From the NCBI GenBank assembly GCA_003347645.1, contig QDFX01000015.1, positions 1-64,000 of the forward strand: a DNA stretch of 64,000 bases, given 5' to 3'. Position numbers and translations under genes: made by a program. The DNA is from Rhizobiaceae bacterium CPCC 101076 (lineage in GTDB: Bacteria; Pseudomonadota; Alphaproteobacteria; Rhizobiales; Methylopilaceae). This document shows positions 56,478-64,000 of this stretch, one piece after another. Every line of letters starts with the position of its first letter. Position 1 is the first letter of the stretch. Under the pieces are notes generated by a model. That model searched no databases and was not told where the DNA came from. It saw only the letters and a list, made by a program, of their open reading frames with translations.

Positions 56478-57101
56478 TTATGCCGCCTTTGGGGCGAGAC
56501 CGCCCGCTTTCTCAATAAAACTTGCGATCACGTCGACTCCGATGCCTGCGCGGATGTTCGAGAAGACATAGGGACGGGTGCCGCGCATGCGTTTGGTGTC
56601 GGCTTCCATGATCGAGAGATCGGCGCCGACATAGGGAGCGAGGTCGATCTTGTTGACGACGAGGAGGTCCGACCGGGTGATGCCTGGGCCGCCCTTGCGC
56701 GGGATCTTCTCTCCGCCGGCGACGTCGATGACGTAGATCGTGATGTCCGCAAGCTCCGGCGAAAAGGTCGCCGCGAGATTGTCGCCGCCGGACTCGATCA
56801 GGACGACGTCGAGGTTCGGAAATTTGCGGCGCATGTCGGCGACTGCGGCCAAGTTGATCGAGGCGTCTTCGCGGATCGCGGTATGCGGGCAGCCGCCAGT
56901 CTCGACTCCCATGATGCGTTCGACGGGCAGGGCGTCGGCGACCGTCAGGAGGCGGGCATCCTCCTTGGTGTAGATGTCGTTCGTGATGGCGCAGATGTCG
57001 TAGCGGTCGCGCAGGGTCTTGCAGAGCTGCTCCATCAGAGCCGTCTTGCCGGAGCCGACGGGGCCGCCGATTCCGACGCGGAGGGGGCCGTGTTCACTCA
57101 T
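56478..57101 (-). CDS. ureG: Urease accessory GTPase UreG
   Basis: SIMIBI-class GTPase of 207 residues that, with UreF and UreH/UreD, delivers nickel to the urease active site. P-loop [18 protein letters not shown] near residue 8, metal-binding site in [15 protein letters not shown] (Cys-Pro-His) near residue 70, and the G4 motif [15 protein letters not shown] near residue 150. Its start overlaps the ureF stop by four bases (ATGA), so UreG and UreF are translated together. Confidence 0.96.
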   Translation of the reverse strand: MSEHGPLRVGIGGPVGSGKTALMEQLCKTLRDRYDICAITNDIYTKEDARLLTVADALPVERIMGVETGGCPHTAIREDASINLAAVADMRRKFPNLDVVLIESGGDNLAATFSPELADITIYVIDVAGGEKIPRKGGPGITRSDLLVVNKIDLAPYVGADLSIMEADTKRMRGTRPYVFSNIRAGIGVDVIASFIEKAGGLAPKAA

Positions 57102-57766
57102 GAGCGGAAGAGCCTCGTGTATTGGGTTTCGTGGCGGAACGAGCCGAGATCGGCACGGAAGACCGCGCTGCCGACATCGTCGAGCGAGAGATTTTCGGCG
57201 GTTCCGGCCAGTTCGGTCACCAGCGGAGTGAGGGCGGACAGGACGCGCATTCCGGTCGTCTGACCGATCGGCGCGGAGCGGATCGCGGCTGAGACGAGGT
57301 TCTGCGCGAAAGCCAGAAGGAAGGCCGGCAGAGTGGCCTGCCGCGCGATGCCGTGGGCCGAGGCGGCAAGCCCGACCGCGACCGGATAGGCGATTTCGTC
57401 AATGCCCTTCGCGGCGTCAGTCAGGCTATCGTGCGGCCAGGCCGCAAGCACGGCGTCGAGGAAGCTGCGGCCCTGCTGGGCGGTTTCGAGGCGAAGTTCC
57501 TGCGATGGTGCAAAGGCCAGTGCCAGCTCGTTGATTTCATTTATTTTGGTGAGGTCGCCGAATGCTAGAGCTCGGTGCGTCGCCGCCAGGAAAATCGCGT
57601 CGTTCCGGCCAGCGCCGTGGGTCAAGGTATCCCTTAGCCAGTCGAGCAGGCTTGCCTCGTCACGGACATCGCCGTCTTCGACAGCCCATTCCAGGCCATG
57701 GGAGTAGGCATAGGCGCCGACCGGGAAGGTGGGCGACAACCAGGCGAAGAGGGGTAGGGTGGTCAT
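57098..57766 (-). CDS. ureF: Urease accessory protein UreF
   Basis: A 222-residue all-helical protein that regulates UreG GTPase activity within the UreD-UreF-UreG complex. Family features: [20 protein letters not shown] at the N-terminus and a C-terminal ending [13 protein letters not shown], the part that touches UreD. The ribosome site GAGG is the very end of a palindromic repeat (57771-57877). The stop overlaps the ureG start. Confidence 0.95.
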   Translation of the reverse strand: MTTLPLFAWLSPTFPVGAYAYSHGLEWAVEDGDVRDEASLLDWLRDTLTHGAGRNDAIFLAATHRALAFGDLTKINEINELALAFAPSQELRLETAQQGRSFLDAVLAAWPHDSLTDAAKGIDEIAYPVAVGLAASAHGIARQATLPAFLLAFAQNLVSAAIRSAPIGQTTGMRVLSALTPLVTELAGTAENLSLDDVGSAVFRADLGSFRHETQYTRLFRS

Positions 57767-57770
57767 CTGA

Positions 57771-57877
57771 CCTCATCCTGAGCCGCGAGCGGAGCTCGCG
57801 TGTCGAAGAATGGCCGCAAGCTCAGAGGTCGTGACGATCCTTCGACGCGGACGCTTCGCGCCCGGCTCAGGATGAGG
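57771..57877. repeat. Interspersed palindromic repeat, copy B
   Basis: A complete copy with ends CCTCATCCTGAG and CTCAGGATGAGG in inverted orientation and two internal stem-loops. It lies between ureE and ureF. Read on the coding strand, its end GAGG is four bases before the ureF ATG and the only Shine-Dalgarno there. Copies: 63169-63273 complete, 7037-7108 truncated. Confidence 0.9.
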
Positions 57878-57883
57878 TCGGGA

Positions 57884-58465
57884 TCAATGATGATGGTCAT
57901 GGCCACACCCGCAGTCCGGGCCGTGGTCGTGATGATGATGGTCGTGATCGTGGCCATGCGAATGTGCACCGCCATGTGCATGACCATGGGAACCGGTGTG
58001 CACTTCCGCGCCGTTGTGCCCGTGTTCGCCGTGCTCATGATAGGCACCCTGTTCCGGCCGGAACGGACGCTTCACCGCAATTGCCTTGGCGCCGAGGCCG
58101 CGGACCATGTCGGCCAACACGTGGTCGGGCTGGATATAGAGCGCTTCCTTGGTGATCTCCGCCGGGGTGTGGCGGTTGCCGAGATGCCAGGCAATCTTCA
58201 TCAGCCGCAGCGGATTCTCGGTCGTGATCTCGATCAGGTCTTCCGGCGCCGCGACGACGCGGATGAGCTTGCCGTCGTCGAGCTTCAGCGCGTCGCCGTC
58301 TTCCAGTATGGCGGCCGCGCCGAGATCGAGCAGGAATTCGAGGCCGTTGTCGGCGGTCATCGTCACCCGGCGGCGGTGGCGGGCCTGATGGTCGAGCGTG
58401 ATCGTGTCGACGACCAGTTCCGGTTTGACCGCCAGGCGGCGGACGATGAGGGCGGCGCGGTTCAT
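57884..58465 (-). CDS. ureE: Urease nickel chaperone UreE
   Basis: A 193-residue protein. An N-terminal peptide-binding domain (VKPELVVDTITLDHQARHRR) and a nickel-binding ferredoxin-like domain with WHLGNRHTPAEI and LADMVRGLGAKAIAVKRPF. The C-terminal last fifty or so residues carry about twenty His mixed with Gly and Asp (HGHDHDHHHHDHG), the classical nickel-storage tail, and one CGCG pair. The ATG at 58465 overlaps the stop of the DUF6314 gene by four bases. It passes nickel to UreG. Confidence 0.95.
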   Translation of the reverse strand: MNRAALIVRRLAVKPELVVDTITLDHQARHRRRVTMTADNGLEFLLDLGAAAILEDGDALKLDDGKLIRVVAAPEDLIEITTENPLRLMKIAWHLGNRHTPAEITKEALYIQPDHVLADMVRGLGAKAIAVKRPFRPEQGAYHEHGEHGHNGAEVHTGSHGHAHGGAHSHGHDHDHHHHDHGPDCGCGHDHHH

Positions 58466-58902
58466 GCGGCGATCCTTTTGTCGGTGCGGCGGGTATAGGC
58501 CGTCGTCATCGTGTAGTTCTTGTTCGGGCCGGTGACCCGGTGGCGGATGGTGAACCCATCGCCCGCGAAGCGATAGGTGGTCAGATACATGTCGCGACCG
58601 CAAGGATGCGTCGCCTCTCCGGTCAGCGAGCCGTCCTCGGAGCGGATCAGGGCGATCTTGTGGAAGAGGCGGAGCGGCTCGGCGTCGAACCACACCGCGA
58701 AGCCGTTGGTCAGGGGTTCGAACAGGTAGCGCCGCTCGGCCGGATAGCTGCCGCCCGCAACCTTCAACTCGCCACGCTCGAAATAGGCGAGCCACCCGTC
58801 GGTCCGGCGGAAGAAGGTAGCGACGCCAGCAAGCGATCCTTCCGGGTCGATGGTGCGCGCAATCGACCAGTTACCTTCCAGGCCCTCTACAACGTCCAGC
58901 AT
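58462..58902 (-). CDS. DUF6314 family protein in the urease operon
   Basis: A 146-residue, probably beta-barrel (lipocalin-like) protein. Motifs: LEGNWSIARTIDPEGSLAGV, ERRYLFEPLTNGFAVWF, then LFHKIALIRSEDGSLTGEAT and GPNKNYTMTTAYTRR. The DUF6314 assignment rests on this overall pattern. Function is unknown. It is between ureC (8 bp away) and ureE (4-base overlap), so it belongs to the operon and may relate to urease assembly, but it is not a core urease gene. Confidence 0.65.
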   Translation of the reverse strand: MLDVVEGLEGNWSIARTIDPEGSLAGVATFFRRTDGWLAYFERGELKVAGGSYPAERRYLFEPLTNGFAVWFDAEPLRLFHKIALIRSEDGSLTGEATHPCGRDMYLTTYRFAGDGFTIRHRVTGPNKNYTMTTAYTRRTDKRIAA

Positions 58903-58910
58903 CAGACCAC

Positions 58911-60638
58911 TCAGAACATGAAATAGCGCTGCGCCATCGGCAGGCGCTCGGCCGGCTCGCAGACCAGAAGCTCGCCGTCCGCGCGAACGTCGTAGGTCTC
59001 CGCATCGATCTCGATGACCGGAGTGGCGTCATTGTGGATCATGCTCTTCTTGCCAATGCCCGAGCGGGTGTTGTCCACCGCCACGAACTCCTTCACCGAG
59101 CCGAGCCTGTCGCGAAGGCCGTTCTGAAGGGCGGATTTCGAGACGAAGGTCAGAGCGGTCGACTGTACGGCGCGGCCATAGGCGCCGAACATCGGGCGGT
59201 AGTGGACCGGCTGCGGCGTCGGGATCGAGGCGTTGGGATCGCCCATCGGGGCGGCCGCGATGGCACCGCCCTTGATGATCAGGTCCGGCTTCACGCCGAA
59301 GAATGCCGGCGTCCAGAGCACGAGGTCGGCCAGCTTGCCGGGCTCGATCGAGCCGATATGCGCCGATACGCCGTGTGCGATGGCCGGGTTGATCGTGTAT
59401 TTCGCGATGTAGCGGCGGGCGCGCAGATTGTCGTTGTCGCCCTTCTCGCCGGGCAGGGCGCCGCGCTGCTGCTTCATCTTGTCGGCGGTCTGCCAGGTCC
59501 GGATGATCACCTCGCCGACGCGGCCCATGGCCTGGCTGTCTGACGACATCATCGAGAGCGCGCCGAGATCGTGGAGGATGTCCTCCGCGGCGATCGTCTC
59601 CTTGCGGATGCGGCTCTCGGCGAAGGCGAGATCTTCCGGGATCGACGGCGACAGGTGATGGCAGACCATCAGCATGTCGAGATGCTCGTCGAGCGTGTTC
59701 TTGGTGAACGGCCTGGTCGGGTTGGTGGAGGAGGGCAGGACGTTGGCGAGCCCTGCCACCTTCATGATGTCCGGTGCATGGCCGCCGCCCGCGCCCTCGG
59801 TGTGGAAGGCATGGATCGTGCGGCCCTTGAAGGCGGCGATCGTGTCCTCGACGAAGCCCGACTCGTTCAGCGTGTCGGTGTGGATCATCACCTGCACGTC
59901 GTGCTCGTCGGCGACCGAGAGGCAGCAGTCGATCGCGGCGGGCGTCGTGCCCCAGTCCTCGTGGAGCTTGAGCGCGCAGGCGCCGGCCAGCACCATCTCG
60001 TTCAGCGCGCCGGGCAGCGAGGCATTGCCCTTGCCTGCGAAGCCGAGATTCATCGGGAAGCTGTCGGCCGCCTCGATCATCCGGGCGAGATGCCACGGGC
60101 CAGGCGTGCAGGTCGTGGCGAAAGTGCCGGTCGCAGGACCCGTGCCGCCACCGAGCATGGAGGTGACGCCGGACATCAGCGCTTCCTCGATCTGCTGCGG
60201 GCAGATGAAATGGATGTGGGTGTCGAAACCGCCGGCCGTGAGGATCTTGCCTTCACCGGCGATGACCTCGGTGCCCGGGCCGACAATGATGTCGACGCCC
60301 GGCTGGACGTCCGGATTGCCTGCCTTGCCGATCTTGAAGATGCGGCCGTTCCTGAGCCCGACATCGGCTTTTACGATGCCCCAGTGATCCAGCACCACCG
60401 CATTGGTGATGACGGTATCGACCGCGCCGTCGGCATTGGTGATCTGGCTCTGGCCCATCCCGTCGCGGATGACCTTGCCGCCGCCGAACTTCACCTCCTC
60501 GCCGTAGGTGGTGAAATCCTTCTCGACTTCGATGACAAGGGAAGTGTCGGCAAGACGGATCTTGTCGCCGGTGGTCGGGCCGAACATGTCGGCATAAGCC
60601 TGGCGGGGCAGCGATGCGGGCTGGCGGGCGTTGGACAT
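58911..60638 (-). CDS. ureC: Urease alpha subunit
   Basis: Catalytic subunit that hydrolyses urea to ammonia and carbamate, 575 residues. Nickel ligands and catalytic residues are in place: [20 protein letters not shown] (His-x-His) near residue 142, the carbamylated Lys in [16 protein letters not shown] near residue 224, [22 protein letters not shown], and the mobile flap Cys-His in [20 protein letters not shown] near residue 328. GAGG is upstream of the start. A small GFA-type gene lies between ureAB and ureC, which is unusual. Confidence 0.98.
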   Translation of the reverse strand: MSNARQPASLPRQAYADMFGPTTGDKIRLADTSLVIEVEKDFTTYGEEVKFGGGKVIRDGMGQSQITNADGAVDTVITNAVVLDHWGIVKADVGLRNGRIFKIGKAGNPDVQPGVDIIVGPGTEVIAGEGKILTAGGFDTHIHFICPQQIEEALMSGVTSMLGGGTGPATGTFATTCTPGPWHLARMIEAADSFPMNLGFAGKGNASLPGALNEMVLAGACALKLHEDWGTTPAAIDCCLSVADEHDVQVMIHTDTLNESGFVEDTIAAFKGRTIHAFHTEGAGGGHAPDIMKVAGLANVLPSSTNPTRPFTKNTLDEHLDMLMVCHHLSPSIPEDLAFAESRIRKETIAAEDILHDLGALSMMSSDSQAMGRVGEVIIRTWQTADKMKQQRGALPGEKGDNDNLRARRYIAKYTINPAIAHGVSAHIGSIEPGKLADLVLWTPAFFGVKPDLIIKGGAIAAAPMGDPNASIPTPQPVHYRPMFGAYGRAVQSTALTFVSKSALQNGLRDRLGSVKEFVAVDNTRSGIGKKSMIHNDATPVIEIDAETYDVRADGELLVCEPAERLPMAQRYFMF

Positions 60639-60650
60639 CTGAACCTCGGA

Positions 60651-61007
60651 TCAGGCCGCGCGGCCGTTGTATTGCATCGGTGAAAGCGTCTCGATCTCGA
60701 TGCCGTCGAGGCAGCGGACATTGATCGCCGCCATTTTCGTGCCATCGGGCATTTCGGCGCGCGCAAAGCTCTCGATGCCGCAGATCTTGCAGAAGAGATG
60801 CGAGATGACGTTGCGGTTGAAGCGGTATTCGGTGAGCTGGTCCTCGCCCTGAAGGAGCGTGAACTGCTCGGCCGGCGCGAAGGCGAGGATCGAGCCAAGC
60901 TTGCCGCAACGCGAGCAATTGCAGCTGATCGTCTTGTCGATGTCGGCGGTGACCTCGTAGCGGACCGCGCCGCATTGGCAGCCGCCGGTGTAGTGCTGCG
61001 CCGCCAT
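60651..61007 (-). CDS. GFA family protein in the urease operon
   Basis: A 118-residue protein of the glutathione-dependent formaldehyde-activating (GFA/CENP-V) fold. Zinc-type Cys motifs are visible: GGCQCGAVRYEV, SCNCSRCGKLGS and FCKICGIESFAR. The family includes Gfa, which was proposed to speed formaldehyde-glutathione adduct formation, but most members are unproven. It starts one base inside the ureAB stop (TGATG) and ends just before ureC. Its role in the urea operon is unclear. Confidence 0.9.
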   Translation of the reverse strand: MAAQHYTGGCQCGAVRYEVTADIDKTISCNCSRCGKLGSILAFAPAEQFTLLQGEDQLTEYRFNRNVISHLFCKICGIESFARAEMPDGTKMAAINVRCLDGIEIETLSPMQYNGRAA

Positions 61008-61627
61008 CAGAGCGTCCCCATCACGTCACCACGGAAGCCATAGACTTCGCGCTTGCCGCTGAGCGGAACGAGCGTCACTTCGCGGCTTGAGCCGGGCTCG
61101 AAGCGGACGGCAGTGCCGGGGGCGATGTCGAGGCGCATGCCGCGTGCCTTGTCGCGCTCGAATTTGAGGCCGGGGTTCGCTTCGAAGAAGTGGTAGTGGC
61201 TGCCGATCTGGATCGGCCGGTCGCCGATATTGGCGACCTCGATGGTCACGCGCGTCGCGCCCTCGTTGAAGACGATCTCGCCGGGCAGGGCAGTTACCTC
61301 GCCGGGCACGCTCTTCGACGCCGCGCCCCGGATGGGATGGTGCACGGTGACGAGCTTGGTGCCGTCCGGAAACGTGGCCTCGACCTGGATGTCGTGGATC
61401 ATCTCGGAGATGCCTTCCATGACCTGATCGGTGGTCAAAACGTGGGCACCACCTTCCATCAGGTCGGCAACTGAGCGGCCGTCGCGGGCGCCCTCGACCA
61501 CATAGTCGGTGATCAGTGCGACCGCCTCCGGATGGTTCAGCTTGACGCCGCGCGACAATCTTTTGCGCGCGACTTCGGCCGCCATGGCAATGAGAAGCTT
61601 GTCCTTCTCGCGAGGTGTGAGGTTCAC
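61007..61627 (-). CDS. ureAB: Urease gamma/beta fusion subunit
   Basis: A 206-residue fusion of the small urease subunits. Residues 1-100 are UreA (gamma): [60 protein letters not shown]. Residues 100-206 are UreB (beta): [35 protein letters not shown], and [20 protein letters not shown]. Such fusions occur in Helicobacter (UreA) and in some bacteria of other groups. Together with UreC it forms the trimeric holoenzyme. Confidence 0.95.
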   Translation of the reverse strand: MNLTPREKDKLLIAMAAEVARKRLSRGVKLNHPEAVALITDYVVEGARDGRSVADLMEGGAHVLTTDQVMEGISEMIHDIQVEATFPDGTKLVTVHHPIRGAASKSVPGEVTALPGEIVFNEGATRVTIEVANIGDRPIQIGSHYHFFEANPGLKFERDKARGMRLDIAPGTAVRFEPGSSREVTLVPLSGKREVYGFRGDVMGTL

Positions 61628-61641
61628 CGTTCAAGTCCCTC

Positions 61642-62496
61642 TCAGGAATGCCAGACGCGGGGCAGGGGAGCGCCCCGGAAGCGGGTCAGAATATCGATGG
61701 CGGCACGGCGCAGCGAGCCGATGTCCGGTGCCAGAAAACGTAGCACGAGCATGCCGTTCCAGGAGCTTGCGGCGCAGTCGCAGGATGCGTTTTCCATCAG
61801 TTCCCGAACAGGTTCGAGCCGGTTTTCGGCGTCGGGTGCCACATGCAGGAATGTTGCCAGCGCGCGGGAGCCCTTGGCGATCGACGGCTTGTCGAGGAGG
61901 TCCGCGATGGGGCCTTCGAGGCGGAGCGTGTCGGCGTAGATCAGCTTTCCGTCGCGGCGGATGCGCCAGCGGTCCTCCAGCAGCCCCTCGGCAATGCGTT
62001 CACCATGCGCGGCGCGTCCGAAGACGATGGATTCGAACATGCTGAAGCTCGCCGAGCCCGCGATCTCGGCCGAGAAGCTGCGGCGAAGTCGGGCACGGTC
62101 ATAGAGGATCGTTTCCTGTGGCAGCCATGAGAAGACGGCGTCTTTCTCGACCCGGATCGAGACGTCGACCGTAGCGACGGGGCCGTCCGATTTGTAGACG
62201 CGCTCCGCCGCCGGCGTCGTCATGACCGTGTGCGTATCGGGGCCGGCATTGGCGGCGACCTCGAACCGGTCGCCGCAGGCAACGCCGCCGCCGGTGTTCA
62301 TGATGACGGCTTCTAGCTCGCCTGTCGGGACATTCGGCAAGCGGATGCGCGACGGCCCGCTCTCGGCGATGCGCGCCGGGCGGGTGAGACCGTTGATGGA
62401 GGTTACGTCGAAGGAGAGCTGACCGTGGGAGCGCTGCCGGCGTGGGGCCTCGGCGCGGGGCGAGACATCAGAAGACCAGTCGCTGACGTACATCAT
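61642..62496 (-). CDS. ureD: Urease accessory protein UreD
   Basis: Scaffold protein that holds UreF and UreG and opens urease for nickel, 284 residues. Motifs: QLSFDVTSINGLTRPARIAE, LEAVIMNTGGGVACGDRFEV, TPAAERVYKSDGPVATVDVS, SWLPQETILYDRARLRRS and IVFGRAAHGERIAEGLLEDR. The start is the ATG at 62496 (a second ATG follows), which lies inside the urtE coding end with a 29-base overlap, so translation is likely coupled to urtE. It belongs to the same operon as the urea transporter. Confidence 0.93.
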   Translation of the reverse strand: MMYVSDWSSDVSPRAEAPRRQRSHGQLSFDVTSINGLTRPARIAESGPSRIRLPNVPTGELEAVIMNTGGGVACGDRFEVAANAGPDTHTVMTTPAAERVYKSDGPVATVDVSIRVEKDAVFSWLPQETILYDRARLRRSFSAEIAGSASFSMFESIVFGRAAHGERIAEGLLEDRWRIRRDGKLIYADTLRLEGPIADLLDKPSIAKGSRALATFLHVAPDAENRLEPVRELMENASCDCAASSWNGMLVLRFLAPDIGSLRRAAIDILTRFRGAPLPRVWHS

Positions 62497-63163
62497 CCCC
62501 CTCGAGCGCCTTCTGATCGCCCGACGCGACGACCTCGCCACGATCCAGCACGATGAACCGGTCGGCAAGCTCTTTCGCGAACTCGAAATACTGCTCGACC
62601 AGCACGATCGCCATATCGCCCCGGTCGCGCAAATAGGTGATCGCGCGGCCGATATCCTTGATGATCGAGGGCTGGATACCCTCGGTCGGCTCGTCGAGGA
62701 CGAGCAGTTTGGGGCGGGTGACGAGCGCACGGCCGATCGCGAGCTGCTGCTGCTGTCCGCCGGAGAGATCGCCACCCCGGCGGTGGAGCATGCTCTTCAG
62801 CACCGGGAAGAGGTGGAAGATTTCGTCCGGCACGTTGCGCAGACTGCGGGGCAGCGGCGCGTAGCCGGTTTCGAGATTTTCGCGGACCGTGAGGAGAGGG
62901 AAGATCTCGCGGCCCTGCGGCACATAGGCGATGCCGAGCTTGGCGCGCTCATAGGTGCGGGTCTTCGTGATGTCGGTGCCGTCGAGCGAGATCGAGCCGG
63001 CGGAGATGGCGCGGTGGCCGACGATGGCGCGCATCAGCGATGTCTTGCCGACGCCGTTCCTGCCGAGCACGCAGGTGACCTCGCCGGGCTTCGCAATGAG
63101 CGAAACCGAGGAGAGGGCCTGGGCGGCACCGTAATAAAGCGAGAGTTTGTCGACGGTCAGCAT
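62468..63163 (-). CDS. urtE: Urea ABC transporter ATP-binding protein UrtE
   Basis: One of two ATPases of the high-affinity urea transporter, 231 residues. Walker A is LGRNGVGKTSLMRAIVG near residue 34; KLGIAYVPQGREIFPLLTVR is the family mark; the signature motif is LSGGQQQQLAIGRAL and Walker B is LLVLDEPTEGIQPSIIKDIG. The start at 63163 gives MLTVDKLSLYYGAAQALS; its ribosome site GAGG comes from the palindromic repeat just upstream (63169-63273). It overlaps ureD at its 3' end. Confidence 0.95.
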   Translation of the reverse strand: MLTVDKLSLYYGAAQALSSVSLIAKPGEVTCVLGRNGVGKTSLMRAIVGHRAISAGSISLDGTDITKTRTYERAKLGIAYVPQGREIFPLLTVRENLETGYAPLPRSLRNVPDEIFHLFPVLKSMLHRRGGDLSGGQQQQLAIGRALVTRPKLLVLDEPTEGIQPSIIKDIGRAITYLRDRGDMAIVLVEQYFEFAKELADRFIVLDRGEVVASGDQKALEGDDVRQRLVF

Positions 63164-63168
63164 GAAGA

Positions 63169-63273
63169 CCTCATCCTGAGCCGCGCGCAAAGCGCGCGTG
63201 TCGAAGGATGGCGGCAGGCTCCGAGTTCGCGTCCGTCCTTCGACACGGGCCTTTGGCCCGGCTCAGGATGAGG
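63169..63273. repeat. Interspersed palindromic repeat, copy C
   Basis: A complete copy, ends CCTCATCCTGAG and CTCAGGATGAGG. Each half is a stem-loop (for example CGCGCGC-AAA-GCGCGCG and GGGCC-TTT-GGCCC). It fills most of the gap between urtD and urtE and provides the urtE Shine-Dalgarno (GAGG five bases before the ATG). It is read through by transcription, so the hairpins will form in the operon mRNA. Confidence 0.92.
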
Positions 63274-63300
63274 GCGGTGGAATACGGTTACGCTCATTCC

Positions 63301-64000
63301 TCACCTCCCCAGATACACTTCGATGACGCGCTCGTCGGACGAGACCTGATCGAGCGTGCCTTCGGCTAGCACCGAGCCCTCATGCAGGCAGGTGACCTTC
63401 ACGTCGAGATCGCGGACGAAGACCATGTCGTGCTCGACCACGACCACCGAGCGCGTCTGGGCGATTTCGCGGAGGAGATCGGCGGTGTCGGCGGTCTCCT
63501 GGTCGGTCATGCCGGCTGCCGGCTCGTCGACTAGGAGGAGCTTGGGCTCCTGCGCCAACAGCATGCCGATCTCCAGCCATTGCTTCTGGCCGTGGCTGAG
63601 CTCGGACGCCTTGCGACGGCGATGGTCCTTCAGACGGATACGCTCGAGGAGGGCGTCCATACGTTCCTTCTCCTGCGCGGTGCGGCGGGAGAACAAGGCG
63701 CGGAATGGCCGGCGGTCCGCCTTCAGCGCGAGGAGGATGTTGTCCTCGACCGTGTGCATCTCGAACACCGTTGGCGTCTGGAACTTGCGGCCGATGCCGA
63801 GCGTCGCGATCGATGCCTCGTCGAGGCGGGTCAAATCGTGATGGCCCTCGAACAGGGCCTCGCCGTCCGTCGGCCGGGTCTTGCCGGTAATGACGTCCAT
63901 CATGGTCGTCTTGCCGGCGCCGTTCGGGCCGATGATGGCGCGCATCTCGGCCTGGTCGATGGCGAGTGACAACGCGTTCAGCGCCCGGAAGCCATCGAAC
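63301..64000 (-). CDS. urtD: Urea ABC transporter ATP-binding protein UrtD (partial)
   Basis: ATPase partner of UrtE; the 5' end lies beyond the window edge. The last codons read DGFRALNALSLAIDQAEMRA, then Walker A IIGPNGAGKTTMMDVITG, IATLGIGRKFQTPTVFEMHT (a UrtD hallmark), signature LSHGQKQWLEIGMLLAQEP (SHGQ in place of SGGQ, normal for this family) and Walker B LLVDEPAAGMTDQET. The last residues are SSDERVIEVYLGR. The preceding genes urtA, urtB and urtC are expected just outside. Confidence 0.96.
   Translation of the reverse strand, partial: FDGFRALNALSLAIDQAEMRAIIGPNGAGKTTMMDVITGKTRPTDGEALFEGHHDLTRLDEASIATLGIGRKFQTPTVFEMHTVEDNILLALKADRRPFRALFSRRTAQEKERMDALLERIRLKDHRRRKASELSHGQKQWLEIGMLLAQEPKLLLVDEPAAGMTDQETADTADLLREIAQTRSVVVVEHDMVFVRDLDVKVTCLHEGSVLAEGTLDQVSSDERVIEVYLGR

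Overview
This window is ordinary chromosomal DNA from a GC-rich alphaproteobacterium, most likely of the order Hyphomicrobiales (Rhizobiales). The evidence is the alaS-icd neighbourhood, the purC-purS-purQ ... purL-bolA-grxD cluster with the F1-ATPase zeta inhibitor gene divergent from purC, a UreA-UreB fusion, a DnaG without the usual zinc ligands, and palindromic intergenic repeats of rhizobial style. The genus cannot be fixed from the sequence alone. There is no prophage, insertion sequence or CRISPR array.

Layout. 1-8.5 kb: a palindromic repeat, then alaS, a VOC protein, a cytochrome b561 gene, icd, trmJ, rpe and purB. 8.5-10.3 kb: two tandem secreted SH3-like genes with low-complexity tails. 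10.4-17.2 kb: the zeta inhibitor, purC, purS, purQ, a reverse-strand TadE/VWA-type gene, purL, bolA and grxD. 17.2-22 kb: a PAS-LuxR regulator, rpsD, a frameshifted GNAT pseudogene, an OxlT-like transporter and an ECF sigma/anti-sigma pair. 22-32 kb: two transglutaminase-like genes, CsbD, a diguanylate cyclase, an ECF42 sigma gene with its DGPF partner and a candidate promoter, a lytic transglycosylase, a beta-lactamase-fold enzyme, a homocysteine S-methyltransferase and a divergent TetR gene. 32-36 kb: cspA and a polar amino-acid ABC transporter. 36-41.5 kb: dnaG and rpoD (the macromolecular-synthesis pair), then small membrane proteins. 42-50 kb: an L,D-transpeptidase, a SpoU methyltransferase, a patatin-like phospholipase, a LysR regulator with an NAD-dependent formate dehydrogenase, an HPP-CBS protein and a RecD-like helicase. 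50-56.4 kb: panD, an adenylate cyclase with a periplasmic CxxCH haem motif, a SIMPL protein, a CAU-anticodon tRNA (probably Ile2), a cupin, an epoxide hydrolase, a glycosyltransferase-like gene and two small genes. 56.4-64 kb: one reverse-strand urea operon running urtD-urtE-ureD-ureAB-GFA-ureC-DUF6314-ureE-ureF-ureG.

How the genes fit together. The right end couples urea import (Urt ABC transporter) to urea hydrolysis (urease and its nickel chaperones), with two extra genes embedded. The left part supplies de novo purine synthesis. Formate dehydrogenase with its LysR regulator, and a separate OxlT-type carrier, point to formate (possibly oxalate) oxidation as an electron source. Signalling is varied: an ECF sigma/anti-sigma pair, an ECF42/DGPF module, a diguanylate cyclase and a cyclase with a haem-c motif.

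The most noteworthy observations are: an ECF42-type promoter motif exactly where expected; a perfect ATAG-N7-CTAT palindrome at the end of the lysR gene beside fdh; interspersed palindromic repeats whose ends supply the Shine-Dalgarno of ureF and urtE; an icd 3' hairpin that contains the Shine-Dalgarno of the next gene; three convergent gene pairs that share a single CTAG as both stop codons; and the haem-c cyclase. I did not find a clear undescribed multi-gene system; these are candidate regulatory or architectural novelties.
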